Origin: Streptomyces sp. NRRL S-244
GTDB lineage: Bacteria > Actinomycetota > Actinomycetes > Streptomycetales > Streptomycetaceae
Assembly: GCF_000717915.1 (NCBI RefSeq)
Contig: NZ_JOCX01000011.1
Location: 1 to 64,000 of the forward strand
DNA: 64,000 bases
Direction: 5' to 3'
Part shown: one piece after another, positions 44,566 through 54,675 of the stretch
Layout of the letters: the number at the start of each line of letters is the position of its first letter
How positions within the stretch are numbered: the first letter of the stretch is position 1
Notes under the pieces: generated by a model
What the model saw: only the letters and a program-made list of their open reading frames with translations
Told to the model about the DNA's origin: nothing
Databases searched by the model: none
Made by a program: the position numbers and the translations under genes

Positions 44566-47406
44566 ATGACCGAAGAACTCTCACCCGCCGAGCGGTACGC
44601 CGCTGCCCGGATCCGCGCCGCCGAAGAGGCCTCCGCCCTGGCCCCCTTCCGCGAGATGTACGAATTCGACCTGGACGCGTACCAGGTCGACGCCTGCAAG
44701 GCACTCGAGGCCGGCAAGGGCGTCCTCGTCGCCGCCCCGACCGGCTCGGGCAAGACGATCGTCGGCGAGTTCGCCGTGCACCTCGCCCTCGGCCAGGGCC
44801 GCAAGTGCTTCTACACGACGCCCATCAAGGCCCTGTCGAACCAGAAGTACGCCGACCTCGTCAAGCGCTACGGCGCCGACAAGGTGGGCCTGCTGACCGG
44901 TGACAACAGCGTCAACTCCGAGGCGCCCGTGGTCGTGATGACCACCGAGGTGCTCCGCAACATGCTGTACGCGGGCTCGCAGTCGCTGCGCGGCCTCGGC
45001 TACGTCGTGATGGACGAGGTGCACTACCTCTCCGACCGGTTCCGCGGAGCGGTCTGGGAGGAAGTGATCATCCACCTCCCCGAGTCGGTCACGCTGGTGT
45101 CCCTGTCGGCCACCGTGTCCAACGCCGAGGAGTTCGGCGACTGGCTCGACACCGTGCGCGGCGACACCGAGGTGATCGTCTCCGAGGAGCGGCCCGTCCC
45201 GCTGTGGCAGCACGTCATGGCCGGCCGCAAGATCTACGACCTCTTCGAGGAGGAGTCCGACCACGGGGGCCGCGGCTCCGCGCGCCGCGAGGTCAACCCC
45301 GACCTGCTGCGCATGGCGCGCGAGGAGAACACCCGCACGTACAGCCCGAAGGACCGGCGGCGCGGCAAGATGGTCCGCGAGGCCGACCGCGAGCGCGAGC
45401 GGCGCTCCCGCGGCCGGATCTGGACCCCGAGCCGCCCCGAGGTCATCGCCCGCCTCGACGGCGACGGGCTGCTGCCCGCCATCAACTTCATCTTCAGCCG
45501 GGCCGGATGCGAGGCCGCCGTCCAGCAGTGCCTGTTCGCGGGCCTGCGGCTCAACGACGACGCGGCCCGTCTCAAGGTCCGTGAGATCGTCGAGGAGCGG
45601 ACCGCGTCCATCCCCGCCGAGGACCTGCACGTCCTGGGGTACTACGAGTGGCTCGAGGGCCTGGAGCGGGGCATCGCCGCGCACCACGCCGGCATGCTGC
45701 CGACCTTCAAGGAGGTCGTGGAGGAGCTGTTCGTCCGAGGCCTCGTCAAGGCCGTCTTCGCCACCGAGACCCTCGCGCTGGGCATCAACATGCCCGCCCG
45801 CACGGTGATCCTGGAGAAGCTGGTCAAGTGGAACGGCGAGCAGCACGCCGACATCACCCCCGGCGAGTACACGCAGCTCACCGGCCGGGCCGGACGGCGC
45901 GGCATCGACGTCGAGGGCCACGCCGTGGTGCTGTGGCAGCGGGGCATGGACCCGGCGGGGCTCGCCGGGCTCGCCGGTACCCGTACGTATCCGCTGCGCT
46001 CCAGCTTCAAGCCGTCGTACAACATGGCCGTGAATCTGGTCCAGCAGTTCGGGCGGCACCGTTCGCGCGAGCTGCTGGAGACCTCGTTCGCGCAGTTCCA
46101 GGCCGACCGCTCGGTCGTCGGGATCTCCCGGCAGGTGCAGCGCAACGAGGAGGGCCTGGAGGGCTACCGGGAGGGCATGACCTGCCACCTCGGGAACTTC
46201 GAGGAGTACGCGCAGCTGCGCCGCGACCTCAAGGACCGCGAGACGGACCTGGCCAAGCAGGGCGCGGCCCAGCGGCGGGTGCAGGCGGCCGGTTCGCTGG
46301 AGAAGCTCAAGCCGGGCGACATCATCCACGTGCCGACCGGCAAGTTCGCCGGGCTCGCGCTGGTCCTGGACCCGGGCGTGCCGGCCGGGCGGGTCAACGG
46401 GCACCGGGGGTACGAGTACGCCGAGGGCCCGCGGCCGCTGGTGCTGACGGCGGAGCGGCAGGTCAAGCGGCTCGCCGCGATCGACTTCCCGGTCCCGGTC
46501 GAGGCCATCGAGCGGATGCGCATCCCCAAGACGTTCAACGCGCGCTCGCCGCAGTCCCGTCGGGACCTGGCGTCCCAACTGCGGGCCAAGGCCGGGCACA
46601 TCGCGCCGGAGCGGCGCGGGCGCGGCCGGTCCGCGGCGGCCGACGACCGCGAGATCACGCGGCTGCGCGCCGAGCTGCGGGCGCACCCCTGCCACGGCTG
46701 CGACGAGCGCGAGGACCACGCCCGCTGGGCGGAGCGCTACCACCGCCTCAAGCGGGACACCCAGCAGCTGGAGCGGCGCATCGAGGGCCGGACGAACACG
46801 ATCGCCCGCACCTTCGACCGGATCCACGCGCTGCTGACCGAGCTGGACTACCTGCGCGAGGACGAGGTCACCGTGCACGGCAAGCGGCTCGCCCGGCTGT
46901 ACGGGGAGCTCGACCTGCTGGCGTCGGAGTGCCTGCGCGAGGGCGTCTGGGAGGGACTGTCCCCGGCGGAACTGGCCGCCTGCGTCTCGGCGTTGGTGTT
47001 CGAGGCACGGCAGTCCGACGACGCGGTGGCGCCGAAGGTGCCGGGCGGCGCGGCGAAGGCGGCGCTGGGCGAGATGGTCCGGATCTGGGGCCGGCTCGAC
47101 GCGCTGGAGGAGGAGCACCGCATCAACCAGGCGGAGGGCGTGGGCCAGCGCGAGCCGGACCTGGGCTTCGCGTGGGCGGCGTACCAGTGGGCTTCCGACA
47201 AGAGCCTGGACGAGGTGCTGCGGGAGGCGGAGATGCCGGCCGGCGACTTCGTGCGCTGGTGCAAGCAGGTCATCGACGTGCTGGGGCAGATCGCGGCGGC
47301 GGCTCCCTCGGCGTCCGGTGACAGCGGGAGCACGGTGGCCCGCAACGCCCGCAAGGCCGTGGACGCGCTGCTCCGCGGCGTGGTGGCCTACAGCTCGGTC
47401 GGCTAG
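44566..47406 (+). CDS. DEAD/DEAH-box RNA helicase, HelY/Ski2-like
   Basis: 946 aa superfamily 2 helicase of the Ski2/Mtr4 group. Order seen: Q-like region, Walker A AAPTGSGKT (56-64), Ia YTTPIKALSNQ, DEVH box in VVMDEVHYLSD (about 148), motif III LSATVSN, motif V ATETLALGINMPART and motif VI QLTGRAGRRGID. After these come an rRNA-processing arch-like segment and a C-terminal DSHCT-type helical domain. It probably unwinds structured RNA during decay or processing. The nearest named relative in mycobacteria is HelY. It has a TAGGCT box just upstream. Confidence 0.9.
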   Translation: MTEELSPAERYAAARIRAAEEASALAPFREMYEFDLDAYQVDACKALEAGKGVLVAAPTGSGKTIVGEFAVHLALGQGRKCFYTTPIKALSNQKYADLVKRYGADKVGLLTGDNSVNSEAPVVVMTTEVLRNMLYAGSQSLRGLGYVVMDEVHYLSDRFRGAVWEEVIIHLPESVTLVSLSATVSNAEEFGDWLDTVRGDTEVIVSEERPVPLWQHVMAGRKIYDLFEEESDHGGRGSARREVNPDLLRMAREENTRTYSPKDRRRGKMVREADRERERRSRGRIWTPSRPEVIARLDGDGLLPAINFIFSRAGCEAAVQQCLFAGLRLNDDAARLKVREIVEERTASIPAEDLHVLGYYEWLEGLERGIAAHHAGMLPTFKEVVEELFVRGLVKAVFATETLALGINMPARTVILEKLVKWNGEQHADITPGEYTQLTGRAGRRGIDVEGHAVVLWQRGMDPAGLAGLAGTRTYPLRSSFKPSYNMAVNLVQQFGRHRSRELLETSFAQFQADRSVVGISRQVQRNEEGLEGYREGMTCHLGNFEEYAQLRRDLKDRETDLAKQGAAQRRVQAAGSLEKLKPGDIIHVPTGKFAGLALVLDPGVPAGRVNGHRGYEYAEGPRPLVLTAERQVKRLAAIDFPVPVEAIERMRIPKTFNARSPQSRRDLASQLRAKAGHIAPERRGRGRSAAADDREITRLRAELRAHPCHGCDEREDHARWAERYHRLKRDTQQLERRIEGRTNTIARTFDRIHALLTELDYLREDEVTVHGKRLARLYGELDLLASECLREGVWEGLSPAELAACVSALVFEARQSDDAVAPKVPGGAAKAALGEMVRIWGRLDALEEEHRINQAEGVGQREPDLGFAWAAYQWASDKSLDEVLREAEMPAGDFVRWCKQVIDVLGQIAAAAPSASGDSGSTVARNARKAVDALLRGVVAYSSVG

Positions 47407-47436
47407 GCGGCTTCGTGGGCCCGCCGGTTCCGGCGG

Positions 47437-48411
47437 CTAGCCCGTCTCGGGCCTGTCGGGACCTCGCCAGCCGGCGAGGTCCTGCCAGGCCCGAAGGCTC
47501 AGGCCGCTCTCGAAGCGGCGCGGGGTGCCGGTGACCGGGTCGGTGAACGACACCGTACGGGCCAGGAGCTGGAGCGGCCTGCGGTAGTCGTCCGGGGCCG
47601 GGTCGGTGACCTCCGGGTACACCGGGTCGCCGAGGATCGGCAGGCCGAGGCCGTTCATGTGCACCCGCAGCTGGTGGGTGCGCCCGGTGTGCGGGGTCAG
47701 CCGGTAGCGGCCCAGCTCCCCCTTCGTGGCGAGGAGTTCGACCAGGGTCTCGGCGTTCGGTTCCGCGCCCGGGACCTCGGCCGCCGCGATGATCCCGCGG
47801 GTCTTCTCGATGTGGCTGCGGACCGTGCGGGGGAGGGTGAGCGCCGGGTCGTGGCCGGCGAGGGCCTCGTACTGTTTGACGACCCGCCGCTCCTGGAACA
47901 GCAGCTGGTACGCGCCGCGGTCCTCGGGGCGGACGCTGAACATCACCAGTCCGGCGGTCAGCCGGTCCAGCCGGTGCGCCGGGCTGAGCTCGGGCAGGTC
48001 GAGCTCGGTGCGCAGCCGGGCCAGGGCGGTCTGCGTGACGTGGCTGCCGCGCGGGGTGGTCGCCAGGAAGTGCGGCTTGTCCACGACCAGCAGGTGCGCG
48101 TCGCGGTGGACGACGCGGATCGGGAACGGCACCACGGGCTCCGGCGCCATGTCCCGGTGGAACCACAGGTAGGCGCCCGGCTCGTACGGGTCCTGCGGGC
48201 TCAGGACCCGTCCGCCGGGGCCGAACACCCGCCCGGCGCGCAGCAGGTGCGCGATGGACTCGGCGCCGCGGCCGCCGGCGTACCGCTCGGCGAGGTAGCC
48301 GCCGAGGTCGGGCCAGCGCCCGTCGGGGTCGGCGGGCAGCCGCAGCCGGACCGGGTCGATGCCGGCGACCTGGGGCAGGGGCGAGGGGGGTGCCTGGGCT
48401 CTGCGTCTCAT
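47437..48411 (-). CDS. RluA-family pseudouridine synthase
   Basis: 324 aa. It isomerises uridines in rRNA or tRNA. Seen: a short N-terminal S4-like region, VVDKPHFLATTP, the active-site HRLDRLTAGLVMF with catalytic Asp149, YEALAGHD, and TPHTGRTHQLRVHMNGLGLPILGDPVYP. The C-terminal 40 residues contain SLRAWQDLAGWRG. The exact target base is unknown. It converges on the helicase gene with 30 bp between stops and lies 18 bp from the serine hydrolase gene. Confidence 0.9.
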   Translation of the reverse strand: MRRRAQAPPSPLPQVAGIDPVRLRLPADPDGRWPDLGGYLAERYAGGRGAESIAHLLRAGRVFGPGGRVLSPQDPYEPGAYLWFHRDMAPEPVVPFPIRVVHRDAHLLVVDKPHFLATTPRGSHVTQTALARLRTELDLPELSPAHRLDRLTAGLVMFSVRPEDRGAYQLLFQERRVVKQYEALAGHDPALTLPRTVRSHIEKTRGIIAAAEVPGAEPNAETLVELLATKGELGRYRLTPHTGRTHQLRVHMNGLGLPILGDPVYPEVTDPAPDDYRRPLQLLARTVSFTDPVTGTPRRFESGLSLRAWQDLAGWRGPDRPETG

Positions 48412-48429
48412 CGGGTCCAGGCTATGCGG

Positions 48430-49965
48430 CTACTGCTTGGTGAAGGTGCCCAGGTGGTTGGCGTCCAGGTACTCGATGCGGACCGTGCCGTCCTTGAAGA
48501 ACACCCCGGTGCGGCCGACGGCGTTCTCGCCGGAGGTCACGTAGCTGAAGGTGTCCCCGTCGTAGTGGGTGAGCGGGAAGCGCATCGGCTTGGGGCCCAG
48601 CGACAGGGTGAGCCCGCCGCCCTCCTCAGCGGTCACGGTCAGCTTTCCGTAGTACGGGCTGACGTAGGTGCCGGTGTACGCGCTGTCGGCGCGGGCCGGC
48701 TTCGCGCCCGCGGGCGGGTGCGCGTAGTCGGTGGCGGAGGGGCCGGGGCCGAGTTGCTGGGCGTACAGCTCGGCGAAGAGCGGCAGCCAGTCGGTGGTCG
48801 GCGCGCCGTGCTCGGCGGTGTCGAAGAAGTCCATCGCGATGGCGTCGGCCATGCCGACCGGGGCGCCGTTGGTGAGGACGACGATGCCGAGCTTCTCCAG
48901 CGGGAGCAGCGTGACGTTGGTGTTGGCGCCGAGTTCGAACCCGCCGGAGTGGCTCAGGCGCAGCCGGCCCGCGTCGTCGTACGAGACGTTCCAGCCGAGC
49001 CCGTAGAAGCCGGTGTGGTCCAGGGGCGGGGTCGGCGCCTGCGACACGATGTGCGGCAGGCGCGTGGCCGCCAGGGTGCCGGAGGGAATGATCCGCTTCC
49101 CGTCGAGGGTGCCGCCGGCGAGCTGGAGGCGCAGCCAGCGGGCCATGTCGGTGACGGTGGAGCTCACGCCGCCGGCCGGGGCCTGGGCGTCGGGGTCGCG
49201 CACGAATCGGGGCGACCAGGTCCCGTCCGGGTTCTTGACGTGGGTGGCCGCGTGGTCGGGGGCGTTGACGAAGGAGGAGAACTCGGTGCTGGTGTGCGTC
49301 ATCCCGGCGGGCTTGAACAGGGTGTCCTGGCTGAGCTTCTCCCAGGTCGTGCCCTGCTGCCGGGCGACGGCCTCGGCGGCGGCGGTGAGGCCGAAGTTGG
49401 TGTAGTTGTAGCTCGCGCGGAAGGGGGTGAGGGGCTCCAGGCGGAGGTGGTCGAGGATGTACGCCTGGTCATAGCCGAGGTCTTCGAGGAGGTCGCCCGC
49501 GTGGTCGGGGAGGCCGCTGCGGTGGGAGAAGAGGTCGGCGGTGGTGACGTGACCGGTCACCCAGGGGTCCTTCAGGGCGAAGCCGGGGAGTTCGGTGCGG
49601 CCGTTCCAGTCGGCGGGGTCCTTCAGGGCGCCGGCCACCACCGTGGAGGAAATCGGTTTGGAGACGGACGCGACCTGGAAGACGGTGTCCGGGCCGATGG
49701 CCCCGGGCGCGTCGGTGCGGCGGACGCCGAAGCCCTTGAGGTAGACGACCTTGTCGTCGTGGACGACGGCGACGGCGGCCCCGGGGACCCCGGTGCTGCG
49801 CATGGCGTCGGTGACGAACCCGGGCAGGCGCCCGAGCGCGGCGTCCACTTCCGCGTCCGTGATCTGGGGTTTCGGCGCGGGCGGTGGGCTGGGCGCGGCG
49901 GCGGCGCCGGTCGCGGCCAGTACGACGGCGGCTCCTGCCACACCGAGCGAGTGGAGCGTACGCAT
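48430..49965 (-). CDS. Serine hydrolase of the class C beta-lactamase / D-alanyl-D-alanine carboxypeptidase fold
   Basis: 511 aa secreted protein. Signal peptide about residues 1-24 (VVLAATGAAAA). Seen: the SxxK nucleophile motif SVSK (Ser100, Lys103), YTN (Tyr188-Asn190) and HSG in LSHSGGFELGAN near residue 333. A C-terminal beta domain follows (about 420-511, YVSPYYGKLTVTAEEGGG). These mark the penicillin-recognising S12 fold; it may be a peptidase or esterase rather than a resistance enzyme. ATG start. No peptidoglycan gene neighbours help narrow the substrate. Confidence 0.87.
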   Translation of the reverse strand: MRTLHSLGVAGAAVVLAATGAAAAPSPPPAPKPQITDAEVDAALGRLPGFVTDAMRSTGVPGAAVAVVHDDKVVYLKGFGVRRTDAPGAIGPDTVFQVASVSKPISSTVVAGALKDPADWNGRTELPGFALKDPWVTGHVTTADLFSHRSGLPDHAGDLLEDLGYDQAYILDHLRLEPLTPFRASYNYTNFGLTAAAEAVARQQGTTWEKLSQDTLFKPAGMTHTSTEFSSFVNAPDHAATHVKNPDGTWSPRFVRDPDAQAPAGGVSSTVTDMARWLRLQLAGGTLDGKRIIPSGTLAATRLPHIVSQAPTPPLDHTGFYGLGWNVSYDDAGRLRLSHSGGFELGANTNVTLLPLEKLGIVVLTNGAPVGMADAIAMDFFDTAEHGAPTTDWLPLFAELYAQQLGPGPSATDYAHPPAGAKPARADSAYTGTYVSPYYGKLTVTAEEGGGLTLSLGPKPMRFPLTHYDGDTFSYVTSGENAVGRTGVFFKDGTVRIEYLDANHLGTFTKQ

Positions 49966-50036
49966 GGCGACATTGTCCCGCCGAACGGGCGACTCCGCCC
50001 GCTGTGCCGGCGGGGCCGGGGCTCGTGCGGGGCGGT

Positions 50037-50072
50037 CCCCAAGTGCCCCAAGCGCCCCAAGCGCCCCAGGCG
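50037..50072. repeat. Tandem 9-bp repeat, four copies
   Basis: Units CCCCAAGTG, CCCCAAGCG, CCCCAAGCG and CCCCAGGCG lie in the 132-bp gap between the serine hydrolase start and the siderophore-interacting protein stop. No gene is apparent there. Copy number may vary between strains. Confidence 0.7.
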
Positions 50073-50097
50073 TCCCCAGGGCGGCCCGCCGCGTACG

Positions 50098-50931
50098 TCA
50101 GGCCGCCGATTCCTGTTCGGCCAGGACCCTCTCGTTCCAGTCGCGCTTGATCGCCCGCCAGCCCTCGTCCGTCTCGCCGAGCCGCCAGTAGCCGGAGATC
50201 GACAGGCGTTCCTTGGGGACGCCCCGCTCCAGGCGCAGGTGGCGGCGGAGGTCCTTCACGAAGCCGGCCTCGCCGTGGACGAAGGCGTGCACGTCGCGGG
50301 AGGGGAACTCCAGGGCCCTGACCGCCTCGACGAGCATCTCGCCGACCGGGCCGGAGCCGCGGTGCAGCCAGACCGGGACGATGCCGTCCGGGGTGGCGAC
50401 CTTCTGCTCGTCGTCCGGGCCCTCGACCTCCACGAACGCGCGTACCCGCGCGCCCACCGGCATGCGCTCCATCGCGGCGGCGATCGCCGGCAGCGCGCTC
50501 TCGTCGCCCACCAGCAGGTGCCAGTCGGCCGCCGGATCCGGCGCGTACGCGCCACCGGGGCCGAGGAAGCGGACGAGTTCACCCGGCTGGACGCGGGCCG
50601 CCCAGGGGCCCGCCAGCCCCTCGTCGCCGTGGACGACGAAGTCGAGCGTCAGCTCCAGGTGCACCGGGTCCCAGGCGCGGACCGTGTACGCCCGCTGACG
50701 CGGCCAGGCCTCCCGCGCGTACTCGGCGCGGATCCGGTCCAGGTCCCACGGCGAGGGGTAGGTGACGCCTTCGGGGGCGAACAGGAGCTTGATGTATTGG
50801 TCCGCGAACTCGCCCGCACTGAACCGGACCAGTCCGGCGCCGCCCAGCACCACGCGCACCATGTGCGGCGTCAGCCGCTCTGTGCGCACGACGACTGCGG
50901 TGCCGATCTTGCGGGCGCGTCCTTCTGCCAC
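50098..50931 (-). CDS. Siderophore-interacting protein (FAD-dependent ferric reductase)
   Basis: 277 aa SIP/ViuB family flavoprotein that releases iron from ferric siderophores with NAD(P)H. Seen: an N-terminal FAD-binding barrel with PHMVRVVLGGAGLV and RAYTVRAWDP (RxYT/S motif binding FAD), DFVVHGDEGLAGPWA (HGDxGPA-like), and the C-terminal SIP domain with GYWRLGETDEGW. GTG start. An iron-box palindrome lies 24 bp upstream, so repression by a DtxR/DmdR-type regulator in iron sufficiency is expected. No siderophore synthetase is nearby. Confidence 0.91.
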   Translation of the reverse strand: MAEGRARKIGTAVVVRTERLTPHMVRVVLGGAGLVRFSAGEFADQYIKLLFAPEGVTYPSPWDLDRIRAEYAREAWPRQRAYTVRAWDPVHLELTLDFVVHGDEGLAGPWAARVQPGELVRFLGPGGAYAPDPAADWHLLVGDESALPAIAAAMERMPVGARVRAFVEVEGPDDEQKVATPDGIVPVWLHRGSGPVGEMLVEAVRALEFPSRDVHAFVHGEAGFVKDLRRHLRLERGVPKERLSISGYWRLGETDEGWRAIKRDWNERVLAEQESAA

Positions 50932-50954
50932 GGCGTCTCCCCTTGCTCCCCTGA

Positions 50955-50974
50955 AACTTAGGATTACCTAAGTT
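50955..50974. promoter_or_regulatory. Iron box (DmdR/IdeR-type operator)
   Basis: AACTTAGGATTACCTAAGTT has 8-bp perfect arms around ATTA. Read on the minus strand with the next base pairs it resembles the DtxR/IdeR/DmdR consensus TTAGGTTAGSCTAACCTAA. It lies just before the siderophore-interacting protein start on the minus strand. Confidence 0.75.
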
Positions 50975-50980
50975 AGCACC

Positions 50981-51907
50981 TCAAGGGCGCAGCGCGCTGC
51001 TGAGGCGCGATACCGCTCCGCCCAAACCCCACCTGCGCGCCAGCGCATCGACGAGTTCCGGCTGCGCGGGCACCGCGGGCAGCGCCGGGTCGAACTCCGG
51101 AAGCGGGACGTCCGAGGCCACCCGGACCACCTTCGGAGCCACCGCCAGATACGGCCGGGATTCGTCCAGCCGCTTGCGCTGCGTAGGTGTCAGCTTCGAC
51201 TTTGGGTCGTCGATCGCCGCGATGATCCCGGCCAGTGATCCGTACGCGTCCAGCAGCTTCGCCGCCGTCTTCTCGCCGACCCCCGGGACCCCCGGCAGCC
51301 CGTCGCTCGGGTCCCCGCGCAGCAGCGCCAGGTCCGCGTACCCCGCGCCGTCCACCCCGTACTTCCCGCGCAGCCACGCCTCGTCCGTCACCTGGAGCGT
51401 GCCGACCCCCTTCAGCGGGTACAGCACGCGCCGCTGCCGGGCGTCGTCGACCAGCTGGTACAGGTCCCGGTCGCCGGTGACGATGTCCACCGGGCCCGTG
51501 GCGCGCGCCGTGAGCGTGCCGATCACGTCGTCGGCCTCGTACCCGGCGACGCCCACCCGGGCGATCCCGAACGCGTCCAGCGCCGCCTCGATGATCGGCA
51601 CCTGCGGCGACAGCGTGTCGGGGGTCTCCTCCACGTCCGGACCGCTCTCGGTCTCCTCGGCGACCCGGTGCGCCTTGTACGAGGGGATCAGCTCCACCCG
51701 CCACTGCGGCCGCCAGTCGGCGTCCATGCACGCCACCAGATCGTCGGGGCGGTGGTCCTGGACGAGGCGCCCGATGAAGTCGAGCAGCCCGCGCACCGCG
51801 TTGACGGGGGTGCCGTCCGGGGCCTTCACGGAGTCCGGCACGCCGAAGTACGCGCGGAAGTAGAGGGAGGCGGTGTCCAGCAGCATCAGGCGTCGAGTCG
51901 TCGTCAC
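50981..51907 (-). CDS. 5'-3' exonuclease (Pol I-like flap nuclease domain)
   Basis: 308 aa stand-alone homologue of the N-terminal nuclease domain of DNA polymerase I. Seen: LMLLDTASLYFRAYFGVP with the metal-binding Asp (about residue 9), CMDADWRPQWRVELIPSYKAHR, YEADDVIGTL, DIVTGDRDLYQLVD, and LLRGDPSDGLPGVPGVGEKTAAKLL, the helix-hairpin-helix DNA-binding part. Acidic residues of all metal-site clusters are kept. It probably removes RNA primers or flaps. GTG at 51907 is chosen; a second GTG a few codons away is possible. Shine-Dalgarno is weak. Confidence 0.88.
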   Translation of the reverse strand: MTTTRRLMLLDTASLYFRAYFGVPDSVKAPDGTPVNAVRGLLDFIGRLVQDHRPDDLVACMDADWRPQWRVELIPSYKAHRVAEETESGPDVEETPDTLSPQVPIIEAALDAFGIARVGVAGYEADDVIGTLTARATGPVDIVTGDRDLYQLVDDARQRRVLYPLKGVGTLQVTDEAWLRGKYGVDGAGYADLALLRGDPSDGLPGVPGVGEKTAAKLLDAYGSLAGIIAAIDDPKSKLTPTQRKRLDESRPYLAVAPKVVRVASDVPLPEFDPALPAVPAQPELVDALARRWGLGGAVSRLSSALRP

Positions 51908-52137
51908 GGTGACGATGATGCCGCACCCCGCCCGCGGCCGACGGTTACGCCCGGGGGCACGGGAGATGGCCGCAAGAGCGCTCGGAAACGGCACGGGAGT
52001 TTCACCCGGGGCGTACCCTGGTCGGCTCTTGCACGCGAAACCGGGGGCGGATGCTGCGTAAGGTGCTTACAGCACACCGATGTGAGACGGACGCCGACGT
52101 ACGCCGACGGACCAGACAAGGGGAGGGCAGCCCCGCC

Positions 52138-52749
52138 ATGGACGACAGGGACGGCTCGGACGACAAGGAACGGGACAAGGACGCCAAGGAACCGCTCCGG
52201 GTGGGCGTGGCCGTGCGCAAGCGCCGCCGGGCACTGCACCTCACCCTCGCCGCCGTATCGGCGCGCAGCGGCCTGTCGGTGCCCTTCCTGAGCCAGATAG
52301 AGAACGAGCGGGCGCGGCCCAGCATGCGCTCCCTGGAGCGGGTCGCCGACGCCCTGGAGACCACGGCCGTCGAGCTGCTGGCCGCCTCCGACACCGCGCG
52401 CACGGTCGATCTCGTACGGGCCGGGGACGACTCCGGGCTCACCCCGGTGCCGGGCGTGCGCCCCCTCGTACGCGGACACCACCAGCTGCACGCGCTGGAG
52501 TTCACCGGCGACCAGGACGCCGGCCGCGAGTACCAGCACCGCAACGACGAGCTGATGTACGTGGTCTCGGGCGCGTGCCAGGTGGAGGCGGAGGGGCGGG
52601 CGTACCGGCTGGAGAGCGGGGACGCGCTGTTCCTGTCCGGCGGCGTACGCCACCGCTGGCGGGCCGTCTCCGAGGACACCCGGCTGCTGGTCGTGGCGGT
52701 GGGCGAGCACATCCACGCGACCTCCGAGCCGCCCTCGCCCGGGCAGTGA
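52138..52749 (+). CDS. XRE-family regulator with cupin domain
   Basis: 203 aa. Seen: helix-turn-helix (about residues 20-75) with LTLAAVSARSGLSVPFLSQIENERARPSMRSLERVADAL split as AAVSARSGLS and PFLSQIENERARPS, and a C-terminal cupin (about 115-185) with HRNDELMYVVSGACQVE and LESGDALFLSGGVRHRWRA. The cupin His/Glu could bind a small effector or metal. GGGAGG precedes the ATG. It ends in a four-base overlap (GTGA) with the metal-receptor-like gene, showing translational coupling and a likely shared function. Targets are unknown. Confidence 0.85.
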   Translation: MDDRDGSDDKERDKDAKEPLRVGVAVRKRRRALHLTLAAVSARSGLSVPFLSQIENERARPSMRSLERVADALETTAVELLAASDTARTVDLVRAGDDSGLTPVPGVRPLVRGHHQLHALEFTGDQDAGREYQHRNDELMYVVSGACQVEAEGRAYRLESGDALFLSGGVRHRWRAVSEDTRLLVVAVGEHIHATSEPPSPGQ

Positions 52750-53479
52750 GCCGCAGCCGGACGCGGGTCGTCTCGCTCGTGCCCTCGCTGACCGAGGCGG
52801 TGGCGGTCAGCGCTCCCGGGCTGCTCGTCGGGGTGACCGACTGGTGCACGCATCCCGCGGACCTCGCCGAGCGGGGCGCGGTGCGCATCGGGGGGACGAA
52901 GAACCCCGACGTGGAGCGGATCACGGCGCTGCGCCCGGACCTGGTCATCGCCAACGAGGAGGAGAACCGGGTCCCGGACCTGGCGGCGCTGCGCGCGGCC
53001 GGGGTGGAGGTGCTGGTCACCGAGGTGCGGGAGCTGCCGCAGGCGCTGGCCGAGCTGTCCCGGGTGCTGGTGGGGGCCCTGGGGCTGGCGAGGCCGCGGT
53101 GGCTGGACGAGGCCGAGGAGGCCTGGGCACGGGTGGCGCCGGCCGGCCCGCTGCGGGCGTTCGTACCGGTGTGGCGGCGGCCGTGGATGGTGCTCGGCCG
53201 GGACACCTTCGCGGGCGATCTGCTGGCCCGCCTCGGCGTGCACAACGTCTACGCCGGGCACGCCGAGCGGTATCCGCGGGTGCCGGTGGAGGAGCTGGCC
53301 GCCGCCGACTGCGATCTGGTGGTGCTCCCCGACGAGCCGTACCGCTTCACGCGCGAGGACGGCCCGGAGGCCTTCCCGGACCGTCCCTCCGCCCTGGTCA
53401 GCGGCCGCCACCTCACCTGGTACGGACCCTCGCTGGCCGAGGCCCCGGCGGTACTGGCGGCGGCCCTGCGGGCGGCGCG

Positions 53480-53483
<4 letters not shown>
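52746..53483 (+). CDS. Helical-backbone metal receptor-like protein (BtuF-like), without signal peptide
   Basis: 245 aa. Seen: VVSLVPSLTEAVAVSAPGLLVGVTDWCTHP (about residues 8-37), IGGTKNPDVERITALRPDLVIANEEENR and GDLLARLGVHNVYAGHAERYPRVPVEEL, typical of the periplasmic-binding cobalamin/heme/siderophore fold (cluster A-8). There is no signal peptide or lipobox; the frame starts at a GTG overlapping the regulator stop. So it is probably cytoplasmic and might bind a corrinoid or similar ligand. Its stop overlaps the stop of the convergent TDT transporter gene by four bases. Confidence 0.82.
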
Positions 53484-54601
<1,118 letters not shown>

Positions 54602-54656
54602 GGACCCAGCCTCGTGGCGGGGCCCGGCGGACGGCAGAGGCCATCTCTCTATAAGG

Positions 54657-54675
54657 CCATAAACTGACTTTATGG
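54657..54675. promoter_or_regulatory. LysR-type operator-like palindrome over the start codon
   Basis: CCATAAACTGACTTTATGG has perfect 7-bp arms (CCATAAA / TTTATGG) with a 5-bp centre. The ATG of the LysR gene (54672-54674) is part of the right arm. It lies between the divergent TDT and LysR genes, so it is well placed for control of both. Confidence 0.55.

Noticed and set aside
47659..50961. 1100-codon plus-strand frame over the RluA, serine hydrolase and SIP genes.
   Set aside because: It crosses three convincing minus-strand genes, with no motif or start signal.
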